From contig ML769572.1 of NCBI GenBank assembly GCA_009733575.1, positions 1 to 64,000 of the forward strand: a stretch of DNA of 64,000 nucleotides, in the 5' to 3' direction. Source of the stretch: Gymnopus androsaceus JB14 (taxonomy: Eukaryota; Basidiomycota; Agaricomycetes; Agaricales; Omphalotaceae). The notes beneath the pieces were generated by a model. It saw only the letters and a list, made by a program, of their open reading frames with translations, made no database searches and had not been told where the DNA came from. Each line of letters begins with the position of its first letter. Positions within the stretch are counted from its first letter, which is position 1. This document shows, one piece after another, positions 44,621 to 57,158 of the stretch. A program made the translations under genes and the position numbers.

Positions 44621-47258
44621 ATGAGTTATGGTCCTTTGCGCCAACTTGAAAGTGACTCTCCTCCCGTGTTTCTCACTTTCCCAGAAGAAGGCTCCACTGA
44701 CCAAGAGTACGACCCTTACAAGCCGATTTACCCGAATAGAGTTGCCGTAGAGGGAGAGCCTCTTGAGCAGGATGTTCCATCCATAAGCTCTTTCTCAGGC
44801 GGCTGGTTAGCTATTTCGACAATCGTCGGCGGATTAGTCGCTGGTATCATTGTGGCCATGGGCAACCACTTCTTCTTCTCCTTACTGAACGGAAAGCGTA
44901 CGGATCTCTATTGTCAATTTTGGATTACCACTGCAAAGAACATACTACCAAAGGTAGTACAAGTAGCCTTTGGAATGTCCATGGGCTGTAGCTTGACACC
45001 TGCGGTACATCTCTTTCTCTGAAATCGTGAATTAAGTGACTCAATAATCGTACATACAGGTCTGGTACCATGTCGGGCATCATTTGCATACCTTACCACA
45101 GCTCGACCACCTATTCGCGCTTTCCGTTCCTCTCAGCTTGCTTCGCCTTATCTTCAGCAGACAAATCATTTTCCTCCTACCACTTGTCATCATTGAGATT
45201 GCCATTCAGTCTCTTTCCCTGTTACCTATCTTTGTTCCCGGAGCGCTCACCATCGAGAGTGCCGCAGCTCAATCCGTCATTGCCAAGATCCCTACATTAG
45301 ATCTTTCTTCGATATATCCTCCCATCGCAGTGGAAATGAGCCACTTTGAGTCAAACTTCATGGAGCCGAGCACACTTTTCAAAGAAGTCATCCAGGCAGC
45401 AACTACCACCGATGTTGCACGGGGATGGAGTGCACCTAATGAAATTTGCAGCTCAGCATTGACTTGTTCTTATTCATTCAATTACTCATGGCCGCGGAAA
45501 GTAACGGTCCGCCTGTATTTTGTATGTATTTCATGAACGAGTGCATATTTTTACATGGGGTCTTTTGCAGATCTGAGGAGTAGCTTACTCTCAACATTCT
45601 GAGATAAGTTTTGAAGTCATCCTATTAAATTTGCTGTCTATATCAGGCAATTTCTGTGTTTCGAAAAATTTGTGAAAAATTAACTCGCGAGATAATTTTT
45701 TTTGAGCTTTGCTGTGCCCACCATCAGAAAGAGGGACATTGAAAACCCCCCAGCGCATTTTATTCCATAAGATTTCGTCACGATCTGAGCTGGGCACGCA
45801 GGGCGGAAAGAGCGCAGATTCGGCCCATTTTGGCCCATTTTGCCGGATTTTGCCGGAATTTGGCCATTTTGGCCAGCTTTTGTCTGAGCATAGCGAGCTT
45901 AAATGTGAATAAAATCTTATGGGATAAAATGCGCTGGGGGGTTTTCAATGTCCCTCTTTCTGATGGTGGGCACAGCAAAGCTCAAAAAAAATTATTTCGC
46001 GAGTTAATTTTTCACAAATTTTTCGAAACACAGAAATTGCCTGATATAGACAGCAAATTTAATAGGATGACTTCAAAACTTATCTCAGAATGTTGAGAGT
46101 AAGCTACTCCTCAGATCTGCAAAAGACCCCATGTAAAAATATGCACTCGTTCATGAAATACATACAAAATACAGGCGGACCGTTACTTTCCGCGGCCATG
46201 AGTATAATGCACCTGCCCTGCAGTGCACCAACCTTCCTTCCACTGCTATAGGGGACGGAATGAATGCAAGCAGCGGACCCATTTCCATCGTTCTCTACAA
46301 CCGGGAGCATGCTACTGCAGAGGACACTGGCTCAGTTTATAATGCCACTTTTACTCTCGACAGGGCAGTAGATCCCATAGAATGGTTGGATACCTGGAAC
46401 CAGACCTACCTCTATAACTTGACCATTGCTTGCATCCCTCACTTTGGGTTAGAAAACCCCTTGGCATTGCAAGCAGGAGAGCTCCCTCCTGTTGGGTCAT
46501 CGTGCGTCTTTTGGAATGCGACTTACTCTGCCACAACGGAATTCGCTAATAACACACAAAGCACTTCCGCGCAGATTCTGTCCTACAACTCCCCCCTTTC
46601 CCCTTGGGACTGCTTGCTTGAAGCAACATGCTACGACAGTTGGAATAATTACATAGTCGGGTTAACTGATACCTTGTCACCTGACGCTAGCTTCGCCATA
46701 GCCAGCCACGCCATGGCGGAAACCTTTGTTGACATGTTCCTAGGAAACTTGTCATTTGTCGGTTTCACAGGTGCTTTCATGGAAAATGGTGACACGACCT
46801 CTGCACTGTACACTCCTCTCTTTTCCATCAACAGCACTGCACTGGGTTTTGACCTGACCGCTCCCGCTGGGAACCTTAGTCAAGGTCTCACCAATCTTTT
46901 CACTAACACTACCCAAGTTGCCTTTATATCCCTTGCTTCCAATCTAACAGATCCCTCAGTGCCTACCACACCATTGACTTTGGTGGCTATGGACTTTACG
47001 CCTTTGTTTAATCAATACCACTACATCCAGTGGAAACTATTTTTGATATATGGCTTGACTGTGTCCCTTGTCGCTGTTGCGGGTGTTTATGGGGTGTGGT
47101 GTATGCAGGTCGACGTGCATCCTAGAACAATGAATTTTTCGGAGGTTGTGGCTGCAACGAGGCATGTGGATGTGGATTTAGCATTGATGAAAGATGAGGG
47201 TACCAGTGATGTGAGGCTACAATATTGTTGGGATAGATGTCAGTTTGCTCAGCGCTAA
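44621..47258 (+). pseudogene. Basidiomycete multi-pass membrane glycoprotein gene, disrupted by a MITE
   Basis: Exon 1 is 44621-45004, followed by a 55-bp intron at 45005-45059. Exon 2 runs from 45060 and is interrupted at 45485-46202 by a palindromic element. Leaving out the element and one TA gives 621 codons including the stop, with no other defect, and the junction reads SFNYNAPALQC. Features: a hydrophilic N terminus; a membrane segment at about 62-84 (WLAISTIVGGLVAGIIVAMG); further helices (IIFLLPLVIIEIAIQSLSLL); an exported domain with many N-glycosylation sequons (NAT, NQT, NLT, NNT, NST); and a last helix (LFLIYGLTVSLVAVAGVYGV) before a short cytosolic tail. It resembles a lineage-specific basidiomycete membrane family of unknown function. 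Confidence 0.85.
45485..46202. mobile_element. Palindromic MITE at TA disrupting the membrane-protein gene
   Basis: CTCATGGCCGCGGAAAGTAA at the left and its complement at the right; the arms of about 290 bp are nearly perfect. TA at 45483-45484 and 46203-46204. The 130-bp centre is unpaired. The reading frame of the host gene closes exactly across the TA, which fixes the boundaries. TA target and TIRs suggest Tc1/mariner-type mobilisation. The high arm identity suggests a young insertion. Confidence 0.92.
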
Positions 47259-50200
47259 GTTGGGCAAACTATAGACTTTGAACATTACACGTGATGCGGT
47301 ACTGTCGCTCTTGCTACATACCGTCATCACGCGCGTGTCCAGTGCTTCCAAGTCAAGCACACGCTCAACGTCTCTCAGCTCCGGCTCTTTTCTTTAAAGC
47401 TACACTACATTTTGCACTCTCCTCTATTCTCATGCATCTCATTGCTCTGCCCCTCTTCTCTTTCATTCCTTTTCTACTCCTGCTCTGTTCTGGGCCTGGG
47501 CTATTCCATTTCTGCTCTGTTAACTCATCCTTCCTTGTTCATCACTGGAAGTGACATACCTCAGCTATGGTGCTTGCATGCCTTCCACCATAGGCACCAG
47601 GGCTACCATTAGCTCTGGCACTGCTACCTTTTGCTCCTGCTCCCACTCAGACTCTAAATTCACTTCTCTACTCCCTGTTCCTTTGGATATAAACATGCTC
47701 ATCACAGTAAGTTCTTTCCTTTTGATTATTAAACCTTGCTCCTGGTCAACTGTATTGTTCAACAAAACAGTTAACTTTGATCCCTTCTAGCTTTGGTACT
47801 GGTACCTCTCTGGCTGTCATATGGGAACTTCTCATGCAACTACTATTGCTGCTGCTACACAGCCTCTTGCAATACTACTGTCTGAGTTTCTTTCTTGCTT
47901 GTCAACTACCACTGGCAACTTGGTGCATTCCAATGTCACATGCATAGTCACTCTTGCAACTACTCCCTGTGATCTCGCCTGACCTACCCAATGGCTGATA
48001 GCAACTCACAACTGCCATTTCTCCAGTGTTATATCCATGCAACCCTGCCAAGCTTTGATCAAAACTTCCGCCACCGACATGATCTACTTCTCTATCTTTC
48101 TATTCATCCGGCTATGTGATGTAGTGAGGGTGTTGTTGATAACTCCACCGCTAGTTCATCATCCCAAGTGTTGTTCACTATCAATTGCCGACCCTCCATT
48201 GGCGAACCTCTTTCACCGCTCAATTGTAGCCATGCTCCTAACACTCCTGCAACTAGTATTACTGTATGGTTTTGACTACCAATTGACTTCAAATTCTGCA
48301 AAACAGCAATCAAATTTTCCAAATCTCACCAAAATGGCAGTGGAATATGCAACTTGGTGCATAATGCATCATGTCAGCCTCCAAACTAGGCAGGAGTCTG
48401 AAAATTTGGGCGTAATGTCTTGTGGTAGCTACTACTGTCGTAACTGCTATTTCTACTTTTCACTCACTCTGGATGGCAATGGGAAACAGCTACCAGTGCA
48501 GTGATTACTTTCAATTCTGGACTGCAGTGCACAAGTGCTACCGCTTTGATCTGTCACTCTGTTGGTAGCCGGAATGTTTAACTCCCCATGATCTACCTAT
48601 TCCAAGCTACTTTTCTGATCTTTCCACTCACTCTGGTTTGCAACTTGCAGTGGCACCACTATGCACTACCATAATGGCTATCACTGCTTCTCCACTGCTA
48701 CTGCTGCTGTACCCACTATTGCTATTTCTTGGGCAACTACTACTGCTATCTAAATCTACATCTACAGCCCCCCTTATTGGTTCCATTCCACAATTTTGTG
48801 ACCTTTGCACTGAACCATTCAACCTACTACAGACAGTGACCCAAGACTGGTATTACTAATTGCCCAGCAACTGCTACTGCCCATTTACTATGTAAACCAG
48901 ACTCACATTCACTGATATCAATGCTACAGCTTTCAAAGTTGAAGCTGCTATTGTCCTAAAAATACTGCTGCTATCTACATCGAATCACCTATGTTCCAAG
49001 TTATTGGCACATACCACTCATGTTGCAAGCCTACAACTCAACTTCTACAACTAGCTGTGTTCATGCCTTGCACATTAACTCTGTTAAACACCACTTGCAA
49101 CTCTTTCTGCTTGATCATTCATTCAACTCACTCTAGACTGCAACTTGCAACTGCTATAGCTAATCGTCTAATAACTCCACTGCATTGCCTGTAATTGCTA
49201 TCACCAATTTACAAACAATTACTACCATTACCTAGGTTCTCTGCTTGCATGCTAGACTCACCAAATATTAGTTTGGCTCCTTCTGTTCACTTCAACATAT
49301 TTATTCAACTCACTTCAAGCTATGGTGACATTACTTGTAACTGCTGTTGTTCATTGTCCAGTGACTACCACCACTATTCACAAGTGCTATCTCCTCTGAC
49401 TGCTATCATTGATTCTCCAACAAACAGAATCCATGTCTACTGGCCACTACCAAATGCCTATCAAGCCTAAAAATAGTAGTCTAGTTATTCAGCTTACTCC
49501 AGACTGCAACTTGCAAATGCCTCTTCTGCAAGCTCAACTGCTATTGCTATCTCACCGGTAACAAGCACTACTATCTATGATCACCACTTGCATGTTGCCC
49601 ATTCTGAATGGCGATTCACAGCACTTCTGCAGACATGGCTATTCAACTATTCCAATGGCAACTTCTCCGCATCTACAAGCACCTACACATGTACTGCTAT
49701 ATCTTCAACTACCTTCTCTGATTCCTCTGACTTGAACAAGCTGCTATGTCTCTCCACAGCTACTACTACCAACCTTTCTACAACTACCTGCTATTGGCTA
49801 CCACTGTAACACTGTTTCATACCCAATGCTCATGCACTACCTCCTCTGTGACTATCTTTTCTTTACAAGCAATGCTACCTGCTCCCGCTATCTCTGTCCT
49901 TTCCACAACTGCTACCACTAATTCATCTACAACTACCAGCTACTGACTATCTCTATACTTACTGCTCATATGCCTGCTGCTCATATGCTACTTCTTCTGT
50001 GGCTGTCTCTCCTTTACCAGCTAATGCTACCTACTACCTGCTACTGCTACCTCTGTCTCACAAGTGCTACTCACTACTTTGGTGGCTATTGCTTCTCTAC
50101 CAGCAAATACTACCCACTATCTGCTACTGCTATGGCTACCTGTCACTTACTACTGCTACCTCTATCTTATAAGTGCTACTCACCGCTTCTGTGGCTAATA

Positions 50201-51600
50201 GCCACTGGCTATTGCTTCTTTACCAGCAAATGCCACCCACTATCTGCAACTGTCACGGCTACCTGCTACCCGCTACTGCTACCTCTGTTTTACAAGTGCT
50301 ACTCACTACTTCTGTGGCTATCTCTCCTTTACCAGCTAATGCTACCTGCTACTGCTACCTCTGTCTTACAAGGCTACTCGCTACTTCTTTGGCTATCACC
50401 TCTCTACCAACAAAGTCTACCCACTATCTACTACTGCTATGGCTACCTGCTACCTGCTACCTGCTACTGCTACCTCTGTCTTACAAGGCTACTCACTACT
50501 TCTGTGGCTATCACTTCTTTACCAGCAAAGTCTACCCACTATCTGCTACTGCTATGGCTACCTGCTACCTGCTACCGCTACCCCTGTCTTACAAGGCTAC
50601 TTGCTACTTCTGTGGCTATCACTTCTTTACCAGCAAAGTCTACCCACTATCTGCTACTGCTATGGCTACTTGCTACCTGCTACTGCTACCTCTGTTCTAC
50701 AAGTGGCGAGTGCTTCTTGCCACATCTAAATTCACTACTTATATGATAGCATCCCTACTACTGGCTCAGCCTAATCTCTCTCTAATTTCAAAACATCTAC
50801 AAATGACTACAGGCAACCATTACTTATGGGTGCTCCTATGGTGGCCACAATCAACCATCATCTATGTTCACTGCTTGCATGCTCCTTCTCAGGCTTTGGT
50901 TTTCTCTGATTGTTCCAAATCAAACAAGTTAGCAGTGTCATCAGCTGTTATTAGCAGTTGCTACCTCTCCTGCTACCATTATTCACATTTATGATGTGCC
51001 AGTACTCTAACACTATCTGTTCTCAATTTTCTCAGTCATACAACATATTGATGCAACTCACTCTGAGTCTAACCATGCTTCTCATAGAAGTCCATAATCC
51101 AGCTTGCTTGTTTGACTTCTCCTGGATCCAACTGTGCTGCTGGCACTTTCTTGCATCCACAGCCCATGTTCTCTGATCTGCCTACACCACAAATGCCAAG
51201 AGAAACTTCTACTGCTATCATTATGTGCTACTACAATCTGCTACTTGCCATTGCTACCACTACTACTACTCTGGAAATATACTCCACCTCAATAATCAGC
51301 TGCTACCCTCTCATCTGCTACTGCTATCTATATCTTTCTCCAACAACTCCTACAATTACCATGGTAATAATTGATCAGCATGCCAGCCTTCATGAAAACC
51401 TTCCTGCTGCTAATCAGATACCCTCAAACCTTACAGAAACTCTCTGCTTCCTTCACTTGGCCTTACCACAGCCTCTCTTACCCACGTTTTCTGCTATGGC
51501 ACTACTCGTTTTCTACACCAAGATAACTCTAAGGGTGACTAATACTTCCAAGCTAGGATAACACCTTGCTTATCACTACAGTGCTATGCAACTCTGCTGT
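47259..51600. repeat. Pyrimidine-rich low-complexity region
   Basis: About 4.3 kb is dominated by CTACTGCTA / TGCTACC / CAACTACT triplet-like runs on the plus strand. Long frames lack stops because of composition, and translate to Leu/Cys/Tyr/Ser/Thr strings without domains. No splice pattern, start context or family match supports a gene. It may be an expanded, decayed satellite or a mucin-like pseudogene. Confidence 0.6.
49990..50705. repeat. Tandem array, units of about 108-121 bp
   Basis: ACCTCTGTCTTACAAG followed by GTGGCTATCACTTCTTTACC recurs at about 50049, 50160, 50281, 50359, 50471, 50580 and 50688. The last three units are nearly identical at 108-112 bp, while earlier ones are diverged or shortened (one is 77 bp). 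The gradient suggests recent expansion at the right side. Confidence 0.85.
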
Positions 51601-52871
51601 CTATACTCATCAAAGTTCAAGTTCCCACTCAGTTCATCATGGATCTGAAAGTTCTTCATCTCAAGACTCAAGTCTACGTTCACTTTCAATGCCCCCTGGC
51701 TATTTTATCACTTTTAGTATTCCGTGCACCTCCTACGTTTAGGGGTATCCACAGTAGCTGGATGCGTCGTGCACTCCTACATAGTGGGAATCGCAGGTGA
51801 CTGTGTATACTGGAAATTGGCGCTGGGACCCAAAGACCTCCTGGTCTTTCTCCCAATGATACAAGCTAGTAGCTAAGAGTGCAGGCCTGGATAGTTCCAA
51901 AGGCCATTCTCATAAGGCTACACATTCTTTATATATCATATCCACGCATCACTATATAGTTCAAAGATTGAAGCCTGAAATGGACAATGACGAGAGACGG
52001 CGGAAGGTGTTCAGAGCCCCAGAATTTTGACCAGAGGTTGCATCACTGTATTCAATATTGGAGGTTTTCACGGACACCAGGACAAAGCACTCATGCTGTG
52101 GTTTGACCATCTAGATGAAAGGTTTACGGACCAGTAAGTGTATTATAAATTTGTCTTGTGATTATTCATATCCAGGCTTCCCTCTATTGTTTTAAATTTT
52201 TCTATTCTCTATCCATGGTCATTTATTTACCAACCCGGACACAAGTAGTACAGTAGCCAAGGAGTCAAGGACCTTTACTCTTAGATTACTTATTACTTAT
52301 GATTAAGTACTTATGACAACTGAGCCCCTATATGTCTACTATATGCAAGCACTTACAATTGACTCACTTCACACAGGGAAACATGAATAAATCTGATGAC
52401 TTATCAAAAACTTTTCGAAAGCTTATTGAAATATATGTAATACACATGTTTTGAATAAAATTTTGTACTTATGGAAAACTTATCAAAAGTCTTTTTCCTT
52501 TTTCAGCATTCCATAAGCTTTACCCTGATCATATGGCTTATTTGAAACTTATCAATGATCTGCACCATTGATAAGTTTTCAATATATCATTCCATAAATG
52601 TCAGATAAATTGTCTGACTGGTTGATTATTTTGAGAAAGAGTTATGATAAAGTGTGACAATCAAAAGGAACCAATAAGTCAATGATTTTTACAATTATTA
52701 ATAAAATAATCAGGCAGCCAATAAGCCTTACACTAATACAGTTAATTTATTCATGGCTTATCAATTTAAAACAATCCGTAAGTCAAAAAGATTGTGGAAT
52801 ACTTTGGTTAAAAGAAATACAGAAAAACAGCATTCAAAAAATATCAACCAAGTTTAAGAGCTTATTAAATA
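51601..52871. other. Gene-free region, A+T-rich right half
   Basis: 51600-52260 shows no supported gene. 52270-52871 is A+T-rich with many ACTTATCAA / TTGATAAGT motifs in both orientations, including a hairpin at 52542-52582. It may be a decayed transposon. Confidence 0.4.
52542..52582. repeat. Hairpin of the ACTTATC motif
   Basis: TTGAAACTTATCAATG and CATTGATAAGTTTTCAA pair over 16 bp around an 8-nt loop. The same heptamer recurs singly nearby. Confidence 0.7.
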
Positions 52872-53386
52872 CCAAGGGGGTGTAAAATTTATAAAAAATG
52901 ACTGGATGTCGATTTTTTTTCTTGAGCCTGGCCGGCAGACTAACTAACTATGTAAGCATTCCCACGCCCATATATGGTATATCAAGATAAGATTTCATCA
53001 TAAATTGCTCTCTACAGAGTCAGAAGACACTGTTTGGACAATGTACCTTCACTTTGAGCTTTTTATAAGCATTCATAAGCCTTAACAAATCTCATTTTTC
53101 CTTCTGAAACACTAATACAATGATACTTATCATATGTCCTGCTTTGACCGACCAAAGCAAGCAAGTAAGTACATGGGAGCCAGAAGGTGTAGGAAGGCTG
53201 TAATTTATACAATGGATGCTATTTACTTACAGGTAGTGTAAGATATATACATTTTGAAGTTTTCAGGATGCCAAAAGTGGTCAAAATAGGTCAATCTTTA
53301 GGGTGTCAAAATTTTTTTTTGGGCTGCGGGGGCTGGACTAACTAACCTAGGCCCAGTCAGGCGCTAAATTCTTTGAACCCCCTTGG
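52872..53386. mobile_element. CCAAGGG-TIR element S, copy 2 (empty of the Helitron-like insertion)
   Basis: CCAAGGGGGTGTAAAATTTA at the left and AAATTCTTTGAACCCCCTTGG at the right. The 515 bp match the two flanks of copy 1, and GCAAG|TAAGT at 53165/53166 is the unoccupied site. The right flank GTCAATGC matches the left flank of copy 1. Non-coding. Confidence 0.8.
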
Positions 53387-53683
53387 GTCAATGCGTGCGC
53401 GTGTGACTAAGTCACGTGCCGACGTCTCCGAGTCATCTCGGATCTCGGAGACAAGAAACCACGGGCTGCAAATACGCTCTATTCTCATCCTCCGCGCACC
53501 AGCGTGCTCGATACATTGACGAAAGCGTGACACGCTTTGCAAGGATCTTCAGAGTCCAAAGTGTGAAGAAGGGCCGGAAAACGGAATGCAGTTCTTTATG
53601 GATGTGTGGGTAACTCAGATGCTGTTTTCAGACCATATGGCTAATATCTTTTCTGCAGTATGTACAGCATGTTTATGAACATC
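53387..53683 (+). pseudogene. Block A remnant, copy III, 5' piece
   Basis: Matches 34296-34560 (SRRQETTGCKYALFSSSAHQ on the plus strand, then the GTGGGTAACTC donor region) and breaks off at ATGAACATCGG. The rest of the copy is found inverted at 55262-57158. Confidence 0.6.
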
Positions 53684-55261
53684 GGGAGGGGAGGGGGGGG
53701 TTCGAGAGAGCTTAGGACCAAAATGTATAAAGATGGATTACTGTGCAGGATACCCTGGAATACTTGGTATAGGAGCCCAGGACACAGATATTGTATACTT
53801 ACAACTGTAGGTTCCATCAATATTATCAATACTATTACTATATATATACAGTTGAGCATGCAAACTTCAGGCCCGCCTCCGCTTCCCTCCCCTCCCTCGC
53901 TGCGCTTGGGGGTCGGGCTGGGGAGTCGTCAGCGGGCACTCTAAAGCCTCGTTTGCGCTTATTCCCAGAGGCCGTAACCCTTGACCCTAGCCCCAACCCC
54001 TAACCGCTAATCCAGCATGTTTGGCAATGCCGGACTAGCTCTCTGATGTTGGGATTCACCCTTCGGGCAAACCCCAACGAGAGCTAGCCATGGCATTGCA
54101 CAGAAAGAAAAATTAAAAAACAATTAATTGTCTACAGTAGAGTTTCGAATGCTCATCGCCAGATATGTAATTTATCAAATGTAACCAGTCTGGTGACCGA
54201 GAATACCGCTTTGCCATCAGGCGCATATAATGTGATGTTGTAATTTAATTACACTACATTGCTGCTGTCAATTGTAATTCATTTGTTGACATTGCTATTA
54301 ATTACAGTTGTAGGTGTTTGTAAACAAACCCAATGCCGTAGGTTGAGTATAGTGTTTAATAAAGCCTTTTAGAGGGTTTCAGATTGGCTTCGGAAGGCAT
54401 TGGAGCTCAAGATTAGGGTCCAAGTCAAGTCCAAGCTTGCTTTGACCAGACACTGCCCCATTTTTGTCCTGTTCATGTCCTGGATGTGATATGAAGGTGC
54501 GCTACTTTACTTTGAGATATGATAGATAAGTACTCACTATTATAATAGTATCATATAGCTTGTAAGTGAATGCTCCAAATCATAAGAAAATTAAAGTTAC
54601 ATTGATTCTCTTTCAACTCCCATAAACTCTTTGAGCAATGGGCTTGAGAGTCAGACATTGAGAGGGGATTGGGATGGGAGGAATGATGCCAGGCTGATGC
54701 GGGGCAATGCTTGCCGCAAACTGCTTACATACCGTGGGAACTTCCTTCTCATTTTGGAAGCTAGGGGGGGCAGGGGGGGGGGTGGGGTCCTTCAACCTTA
54801 ACAGCAAAATATAAGATGATATATAAAAAAATTTTGCGAGTACCTCTTGCAGGTGGATTTGGATTCAGATGGAGAACATCCGAGTAGGAGGATTGAAGGA
54901 ATGAGGAATTATGAGTAAGAAGCATGACGTATTATGGGTGATATACAGTGGTAGAAAGGCCAAGACGTAGTCTCGGTCGACGAAAGAAAGAAGCAAATTT
55001 AAACGCCGAAAATGCGCGCACTCAGAAGTCGTATACTTCCGCGAATTTGAATCCCCCGAAAACTGAACAACTTCAAGAAATATTTTGAAATGATTGGTAT
55101 TGCGATTACAGCACTAGCGCTACTGCTTCTTCGCATACATTCGGCATAGATAATTACTTGATCTTCTGAAAGCATATGCGAATCAAAATTCTCCCGTCCT
55201 TCACACACGATTTACTAAACAATCCCAATCCCCTCCGCATCCAACAAATGCAAAAGTGATT
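53684..55261. other. Sequence between the pieces of block III, no gene supported
   Basis: It begins with a G-rich tract (GGGAGGGGAGGGGGGGG) and a TTCGAG terminus-like motif. It contains a large hairpin (54024-54099), a second G-rich tract at about 54766-54788 with similarity to 24689-24760, and a TATA-rich segment. Short frames have no recognisable features. Confidence 0.4.
54024..54099. repeat. Long nested hairpin
   Basis: GCAATGCCGGACTAGCTCTC pairs with GAGAGCTAGCCATGGCATTG. Inside it, TTGGG pairs with CCCAA around CCCTTCGGG. The 76-nt structure has a UUCG-type tetraloop closed by C-G pairs. It could be the core of a small MITE or a structured RNA. Confidence 0.65.
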
Positions 55262-57158
55262 CTAGGGAAGTAGGAAAGAGAAGGAGAGGAGATGCATATT
55301 AGCATTGGTTTTTAAATAACCGTCTGCCCCCATCCCAAGCCCAGACCCAAACCCAAACCCAAACCTGACCCATTCCCTCAATCCTGCTGCGGGGAGTTGG
55401 TATCGGTGCGATCAATAAGAACATCTTGCGGTGATATTCCCCTTCGAAAGGCCTCCAGAAACACCAGCCCCCGTCCATTAGTATATCGTATTTTTGTAAA
55501 ATATTGACTCACCTCTCAAAGGAAATATTAGCGCGTCTGGCGCTTAAACTTGGTCCGGATTTGACACGCCACGTTCACCGTCCAGCACAAGGACACTATT
55601 GTTTGACATTGGAGGGAATCGGTACTGCATGAGGCTGACATTGCAGTCAAAAAAACACAGGATAAAGATGGGAAATATGAATACAATACGAATACAAACA
55701 AATTATAACAAGCAACTCGAAGTATAGCAAGAGTCCCATCTGCTTTATCATTCATGACCCAACGAACGCATCCGCCATAGTAGAATGATACAACGACACT
55801 ACAGAGAAGATTAAGAAATAACGATGTTCAAAGCGATAGCAATAAAAAAAACTAACGTTCACCCAAGCCCCAGCTGTACAAATACCGGCCTCCTCATATT
55901 CCATCCATGTCCTGTTTCCCTGCGCAAGCAGGAGCATCCGTAGGACCGATATTTGGGTAACATTCTCCTCCTCCTCCCTGATCGGTACCCAAGCCCGAAC
56001 CTGAGCTATTCTCCCAACATCTTCGCCATCCCGATAAACGAAATCCCTGCCCACCAATGGTTATGACACCAGTGCTCTGCTTCTGTTTATCATCGCTATA
56101 TTCATGACTATTCGTCCCGCGTTGCAAGCTAACCGTGAACATCGGTTTCAAGCTCAATGCTTCGGGTGTTACGGGTTCCTCAGCCTCTGAGTCAGTGTCA
56201 CCACTGTAGCTGGAACAACTCTGTATTGTCGGAGTCTGGGTTGTGTAGGAGCCAGCGCCGGAAACAAGCCTCCGTATCGGCGGCCCAAGGTGCTGAACGA
56301 AGAGAGGTGATGTAATGATGGAGAGGACTCGGAAGAAGGGAAAAAGTTTGCTCGGCGCAGCGATGTCAACGAGGCCCAAGAGTATTAAGATTCCCAGTCC
56401 TGTCTATCGTTTCCTTGGATTTCATACTGGGAATCAGAATCCTCGGATGGAGATTCCGGGTTCGGGCTCAAATTCGAGAACACTAGCGAAAAACCTGGAC
56501 CAGTCTGGAAAGTTCTACGATTTAGCGGTGTATTCTCTGCCCGCCATGGGCCCGCTTGTAATTCACGTCTGGCAGACAACGAGCAGGGGAATAGCTGGAT
56601 TTAACGTTGTCGTTACATTGACCTTCTTCGAAAACTTTGAAGGTATAGAACACTGGGAAACGATTTCAGTATTCAATTCAGTGAGAAAAATCGCAGTATA
56701 CACACCTGTTCAGCGGAGATTCCATCTCTAATATTCCTGCCCACTGCGTCTTGAGTACGCTGATGTTCGTATCACCGATCGCAGCAAAACCTGGTTAGGC
56801 AGGGAAACGGCGAAACCGCCGCTATCCGTGCTGCCAGATCCGTGAATTGGTCATAGTCTCGTACTAGTCCCAATTCCTACGCTATCCGTTCCATGACACC
56901 AAATGCATGTGTTCCGGCGGGCGAGTAAAGGAGCGAAGCATAGAGGAAAGTGGAATTGAGGCTAGAGTCGTTGTCGTCGTCATTGCAAGAACTCGAATGG
57001 GATTCGGAGTAGTTGGAAGATTGTGGGTATAAAGATATTTGTATTCAGGATTCAAAGTCGGGCGGGGCAGGTGGCAGCTGTGCGCGCGTAAAACTGAGGA
57101 GTACACGCGTCCGATATGACCAAGGTCAGTGTTGATTATGATAACGACAGGAATTGTC
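55262..57158 (-). pseudogene. Block A remnant, copy III, inverted main piece
   Basis: Minus-strand counterpart of 34561-37060: IPLSSMLRSFTRPPEHMHL, VLSIITSPLFVQHLG, SYSGDTDSEAEEPVTPEALS, VITIGGQGFRLSGW and WMEYEEAGICTAGAWVN. A deletion of about 600 bp relative to copy II joins AATATTTCC to TTTGAGAGG near 55522. The opposite orientation to 53387-53683 indicates an inversion or rearrangement inside the block. Confidence 0.6.

Noticed and set aside
45591..46096. Matching open frames in both halves (ending TSKLISEC)
   Set aside because: Mirror images created by the palindromic MITE arms.
49970..51000. Long plus-strand open frames (over 250 codons) as a gene
   Set aside because: Stop-free because of triplet composition and tandem repeats; overlapping frames are equally open and no domain or splice signal is seen.
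53965..54005. CCCTAG/CCCTAA-like text as telomeric remnant
   Set aside because: Only one or two exact hexamers occur, without periodicity.
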